Of a DNA stretch of 10,934 bases, positions 8,038-10,934 are shown one piece after another (the first letter of the stretch is position 1; every line of letters starts with the position of its first letter). Source of the stretch: DATILI01 sp035476635 (GTDB lineage: Bacteria; Pseudomonadota; Gammaproteobacteria; Burkholderiales; Burkholderiaceae_C); assembly GCA_035476635.1 (NCBI GenBank), contig DATILI010000185.1:1-10934 (forward strand), written 5' to 3'. The position numbers and the translations under genes are program-made. The notes beneath the pieces were generated by a model. That model was not told the origin of the DNA. It saw nothing but the letters and a program-made list of their open reading frames with translations, and did no database searches.

Positions 8038-8817
8038 TTACTCGTAGCGCGGCGTCTCTTTGTTCAGGAAGGCAGTGATGCCGATACCCGCATTGGCGTG
8101 GTGCAGGTTCTTGACGAAATGGTCGCGCTCGGAGGCCAGGTGCGGATTCAATGCGGCCTCGCTCGCTTCATTGACCAGTTCCTTCATGCTGGCCAGCACG
8201 TTGGGCGCGCGGGCGTTCAGCCGCTCGGCCAGCGTCAGCGCTTCGGTCAGCGCATGGCCGGCGTCGCAGACGCGGTTGACCACGCCGAGTTCGTGCAGCC
8301 GGGCCGCGCCGATGCGCTCGCCGCACATCAGGAGTTCGTTGACGAGTTGGCGCGGCAGGGCCCGCGCAAGGCTCCAGCTGGCCCCGCCGTCAGGCGAAAG
8401 CGCGATGTTGCTGTAGGCCATCACGAACACGGCGCTGTCCGCGGCAACGATGAAATCGCAGGCCAGCGCCAGCGAAAAGCCCGCGCCCGCGGCCGCACCT
8501 TCAACCGCGGCCACCACGGGCTTGGGAAAGGTGCGGATGGCTTCGATGAAGCCGTGCAATGCCTCGATGCTTTGCGCCTGCACTTGCGGTGCTTGCTGGC
8601 GATTGGCCAGCAGGCGCTGCAGGTTGCCGCCGGCGCTGAATACGCTGCCTTCGCCGGTCAGGATGACGCTGCGGATGTCGGCGCTGCGCTCTGCCATATT
8701 GAGCGCTTCCACGCCTGCCGTATAGATTTCGGGGCCCAGCGCATTGCGGAACTCGGGGTTGCTGATGGTCAGCACCATCGTCTGGCCATGGCTGCTGGGC
8801 TTCAGTTCGGCGGGCAT
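8038..8817 (-). CDS. Enoyl-CoA hydratase/isomerase family protein (PaaG-like crotonase)
   Basis: 259 residues from ATG 8817, preceded by AAGG (8825-8828) at seven bases. The frame stays open to 9060, but that part overlaps the dehydrogenase gene and is not family-like. The crotonase fold is clear: NPEFRNALGPE (20-30), the oxyanion-hole segments FSAGGNLQRL (60-69) and AAAGAGFSLA (109-118), then ACDFIVAADSAVF. The two glutamates of classical hydratases are replaced by S115 and Y135. D143 in LSPDGG aligns with the acid/base position of PaaG and peroxisomal isomerases. An isomerase role, moving a double bond in an enoyl-CoA, is therefore more likely than hydration. Only 17 bp separate it from the upstream 3-hydroxyacyl-CoA dehydrogenase, so the two are almost certainly cotranscribed. 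Confidence 0.9.
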   Translation of the reverse strand: MPAELKPSSHGQTMVLTISNPEFRNALGPEIYTAGVEALNMAERSADIRSVILTGEGSVFSAGGNLQRLLANRQQAPQVQAQSIEALHGFIEAIRTFPKPVVAAVEGAAAGAGFSLALACDFIVAADSAVFVMAYSNIALSPDGGASWSLARALPRQLVNELLMCGERIGAARLHELGVVNRVCDAGHALTEALTLAERLNARAPNVLASMKELVNEASEAALNPHLASERDHFVKNLHHANAGIGITAFLNKETPRYE

Positions 8818-8834
8818 CGGTGGGCCTTGATTGG

Positions 8835-10355
8835 TTATTCTTCGACGTGCTGCAGCGACAGGCCGATCGCGCCACGGCGGCGCAGCCAGGGGCTGGGGCG
8901 ATAACGCGGGTCGCCGTAAACGGTTTGCATGTTGAACAGCACTTCCAGCACGTTGGCGGGACCGTAGCGGTCGCCCATGGCCAAGGGCCCAAGAGGGTAG
9001 CCCAGGCCCAGGGTCACTGCCAATTCGAGGTCCTTGGGGCTGCAAATGCGCTGCTGGCAAATGTCGGACGCGATGTTGACGATGGTGGCCACCACGCGCT
9101 GGGTGACGAAGCCGCCGCTGTCGCGGATCACGCTGACTGCCTTGCCGTCGCGTGCGAACAGGGCATGGGCCGCGTCGCGCATGTCGATGCGGGTGGCCGG
9201 GTTGGTCGCGAGCACGCGGCGGCGGGTGGCGCTGTCTTCGATCAGCATGTCGATGCCCACGGTGCGTGCCGGGTCCAGCCGTTCGACCACCGCCACCGTG
9301 GTGATGTCAAAGCCAAGTGGTGCCACCAGGGTGAGCGCATGGAGCGAGGGCGATTGGCCGGTTTCGATGTTGGCGCCCAGGTCCTTGAGCAACTGGTACA
9401 GCTCGGCTCGCCGCGTCGCGCGGGTCGATACCCAGACCGGCGGCGTGGCCGCGCCTTGCGGCACGGGTGGTTCCGCAACGGCCACTTGCTTGCCATCGGC
9501 GTAGCGGTAAAAGCCTTCGCCGACCTTCTTGCCGACGACGCCACCGGCCAGCCGCTGCGCTGTGATCACGCTGGGGCGGTAGCGCGGCTCGTCGTAGTAC
9601 TGGCGATAGACCGATTCCATGACCGGATGCGAAACATCCAGCGCCGTCAGGTCCATGAGTTCGAACGGGCCGAGCTTGAAGCCCACCTGGTCCTTCAGGA
9701 TGCGGTCGATCGTGGCGAAGTCAGCCACGCCTTCGCCGACGATGCGCAGCGCCTCGGTGCCGTAGCCACGGCCCGCGTGGTTCACGATGAAACCCGGGGT
9801 GTCCGCCGCCATCACCGGCGTATGGCCCATCTGGCGTGCATACGCGGCCAGGTCGTCGCAGATGGAGGTTTCGGTCTTCAGGCCGGCAATCACCTCGACC
9901 ACTTTCATCAGCGGCACAGGGTTGAAAAAGTGGTAGCCGGCAAAACGCTGCGGCCGCTTCAACGCGGAGGCGATCGCGGTCACGGAAAGCGAAGAGGTAT
10001 TGGTGGCCAGCACGGCTGTTGGGGCCACGACTTCTTCCAGCTCGTTAAAGAGTCGCTGCTTCACATCCAGGCGCTCGACAATGGCTTCCACCACCAGATC
10101 GCAGTCCGCCAGCGAGGCCAGGGTATCGACCGGAACGAGTCGTGCCTTATGCTCGGCCAATTGGGCAGTTTCCAGTCGGCCCTTTTCATGCAACTTGTCC
10201 CATTGACCGCAAATGGCTTCTTGGGCTTTTCCGACAGCCCCGGCCTGCGTGTCAAAGAGCTTGACGATGCTGCCAGCCTGTGCGGCAATTTGGGCAATGC
10301 CCCGGCCCATGGCTCCGGAGCCGACCACCCCAACGGTTGGATAGAGAATGTGCAT
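8835..10355 (-). CDS. 3-hydroxyacyl-CoA dehydrogenase (PaaH-like, two 3HCDH domains)
   Basis: 506 residues. It oxidises 3-hydroxyacyl-CoA to 3-oxoacyl-CoA with NAD+. The N-terminal Rossmann domain has GVVGSGAMGRGIAQ (9-22), an acidic residue D35 for NAD over NADP, and VVEAIVERLDVK (88-99). The catalytic dyad is H142 in GYHFFNP and E154 in KVVEV. The first C-terminal domain (about 186-288) includes DTPGFIVN and GKKVGEGFYRY. After a variable linker, a second copy (about 410-490) begins DSGGFVTQR and repeats LGP...DPRYRPS. This length and arrangement match PaaH rather than the short, about 280-residue, enzymes. No good ribosome-binding site precedes the ATG. The gene heads the minus-strand group, 46 bp from the divergent FimV-like gene. 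Confidence 0.93.
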   Translation of the reverse strand: MHILYPTVGVVGSGAMGRGIAQIAAQAGSIVKLFDTQAGAVGKAQEAICGQWDKLHEKGRLETAQLAEHKARLVPVDTLASLADCDLVVEAIVERLDVKQRLFNELEEVVAPTAVLATNTSSLSVTAIASALKRPQRFAGYHFFNPVPLMKVVEVIAGLKTETSICDDLAAYARQMGHTPVMAADTPGFIVNHAGRGYGTEALRIVGEGVADFATIDRILKDQVGFKLGPFELMDLTALDVSHPVMESVYRQYYDEPRYRPSVITAQRLAGGVVGKKVGEGFYRYADGKQVAVAEPPVPQGAATPPVWVSTRATRRAELYQLLKDLGANIETGQSPSLHALTLVAPLGFDITTVAVVERLDPARTVGIDMLIEDSATRRRVLATNPATRIDMRDAAHALFARDGKAVSVIRDSGGFVTQRVVATIVNIASDICQQRICSPKDLELAVTLGLGYPLGPLAMGDRYGPANVLEVLFNMQTVYGDPRYRPSPWLRRRGAIGLSLQHVEE

Positions 10356-10363
10356 GGGGTTCG

Positions 10364-10369
10364 ATTATC
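10364..10369 (-). promoter_or_regulatory. Possible -10 element of the minus-strand catabolic group
   Basis: The minus strand reads GATAAT (five of six matches to TATAAT), ending nine bases before the A of the dehydrogenase ATG. A perfect TTGACA lies further upstream (10395-10400) but at 25 bp, too far to be its -35. If this -10 is used, transcription would begin at or within a base or two of the ATG, which would explain the missing ribosome-binding site. Evidence is weak. Confidence 0.3.
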
Positions 10370-10401
10370 ACTTGGCAACTCTGAGGGGTGATTGTGTCAA
10401 A

Positions 10402-10934
10402 ATGTTTTTCAAATCAATAAAGTCCCTCGTGAAACTACGAAACACCCTCATCGGCGCCACCTTGCTCGTCGCGGCTTTTGGAAGCATCGCCTTGAGCCTG
10501 GGCCGAGCGCGGGGAACCGTGGTTCTGGGGCAACCGTTGGACCTTTCCTTCGAGGTTCGCCTGGATTCGCCGGACGATTCCTCCGCACCGTGTATTTCAG
10601 CGGATGTGTTGCACGGCGACACGCGCGTGGACCCGAGCAAAACCCGCTTTTCGGTGGAGCCCGGCAGCCAGTCGCAGGATGCGTTGATACGGATGCGCTC
10701 TTCGGTGGTGGTGGATGAACCCATCGTTTCGGTCATCCTGCGCGTTGGATGTCACCAAAATACAACGCGCCGCTACGACTTTTTGGCAGATTTCCCGGCG
10801 GAGTCGCGCGCGACCGTGCCGCCAATGAACGCCTCGCAGACACCGCCGGCAGCGGTTGTCACAAGCCCAGCAGCTGCCCCCGGTGCAACCGCCGCCGAAA
10901 GCGCTCCATCTGTGTCTCCCGCGCCGCGCACGGC
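10402..10934 (+). CDS. FimV-like N-terminal domain protein, 3'-truncated by window edge
   Basis: The frame is open from ATG 10402 to the window end, giving 177 residues plus two bases. It begins MFFKSIKSLVKLRNTLIGAT, with a basic start and one hydrophobic segment (about 15-33), either a membrane anchor or an uncleaved signal. A beta-rich domain follows with GRARGTVVLGQPLDLSFEV (34-52), C64, HGDTRVDPSKTRFSVEP (71-87) and C117. The cysteines could form a disulfide in the periplasm. From about 134 a Pro/Ala/Ser-rich linker runs to the edge. The pattern 'GR.RG...LG.PLD' plus 'GDTRVDPS' resembles the N-terminal domain of FimV-type proteins, which link peptidoglycan, type IV pili and polarity. GAGGGG (10383-10388) is 13 bases upstream, rather far for a ribosome-binding site. 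A GTG at 10429 is an alternative start. Confidence 0.65.
   Translation, partial: MFFKSIKSLVKLRNTLIGATLLVAAFGSIALSLGRARGTVVLGQPLDLSFEVRLDSPDDSSAPCISADVLHGDTRVDPSKTRFSVEPGSQSQDALIRMRSSVVVDEPIVSVILRVGCHQNTTRRYDFLADFPAESRATVPPMNASQTPPAAVVTSPAAAPGATAAESAPSVSPAPRT

Noticed and set aside
7978..8904. 308-residue open frame on the plus strand
   Set aside because: Antisense to the crotonase gene, with shadow-type composition.
8818..9060. N-terminal extension of the crotonase
   Set aside because: Overlaps the dehydrogenase coding sequence and has no crotonase features. The ATG at 8817 gives the normal length.
8820..10391. 523-residue open frame on the plus strand
   Set aside because: Complete antisense shadow of the 3-hydroxyacyl-CoA dehydrogenase.
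10392..10718. 108-residue plus-strand frame and a 122-residue minus-strand frame in the same area
   Set aside because: Both overlap the FimV-like reading frame, which has a membrane segment, a domain pattern and an open frame to the edge. Neither alternative shows any such feature.

Overview
The window looks like chromosomal DNA from a high-GC betaproteobacterium, most likely a Burkholderiales member of the Comamonadaceae type. The reasons are a boxC-boxB aerobic benzoyl-CoA pair, several acyl-CoA catabolic genes, a FimV-type envelope protein, and a generally GC-rich codon pattern. Genus level is inference only. I see no transposase, phage gene, CRISPR array or other clear mobile element.

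Layout from left to right. (1) 1-2634, plus strand: the 3' two thirds of boxC and a complete boxB, the ring-cleaving and ring-epoxidising steps of the box pathway for benzoyl-CoA. (2) 2638-3024, minus: a small DUF488 (YeaO-like) protein whose stop lies 3 bp from the boxB stop. (3) 3077-3274, plus: tRNA-Pro(TGG) and tRNA-Arg(TCT), both with encoded CCA, a probable promoter in front and a perfect 10-bp hairpin between them. (4) 3306-3998, minus: a Nu-class (YfcG-like) glutathione S-transferase, divergent from (5) 4059-4751, plus: a 230-residue protein I do not recognise, whose last codons form a strong hairpin.

(6) 4780-10355, minus: five genes in one direction. In transcription order they are a PaaH-like 3-hydroxyacyl-CoA dehydrogenase, a PaaG-like crotonase that lacks both hydratase glutamates, then a 115-bp gap with a hairpin and repeated GTGAC/GTCAC pentamers, a Crp/Fnr-type regulator, an APH-fold phosphotransferase and an ACAD10/11-like acyl-CoA dehydrogenase. 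The phosphotransferase and dehydrogenase match the two catalytic parts of ACAD10/ACAD11 and of LvaA/LvaC. By analogy they may phosphorylate a 4-hydroxyacyl-CoA and then remove the phosphate to give an enoyl-CoA, which the crotonase and the 3-hydroxyacyl-CoA dehydrogenase could pass into beta-oxidation. This is the most interesting reading of the window, but the substrate is inferred.

(7) 10402-end, plus: the N-terminal part of a single-pass membrane protein resembling the N-terminal domain of FimV. It runs off the window.
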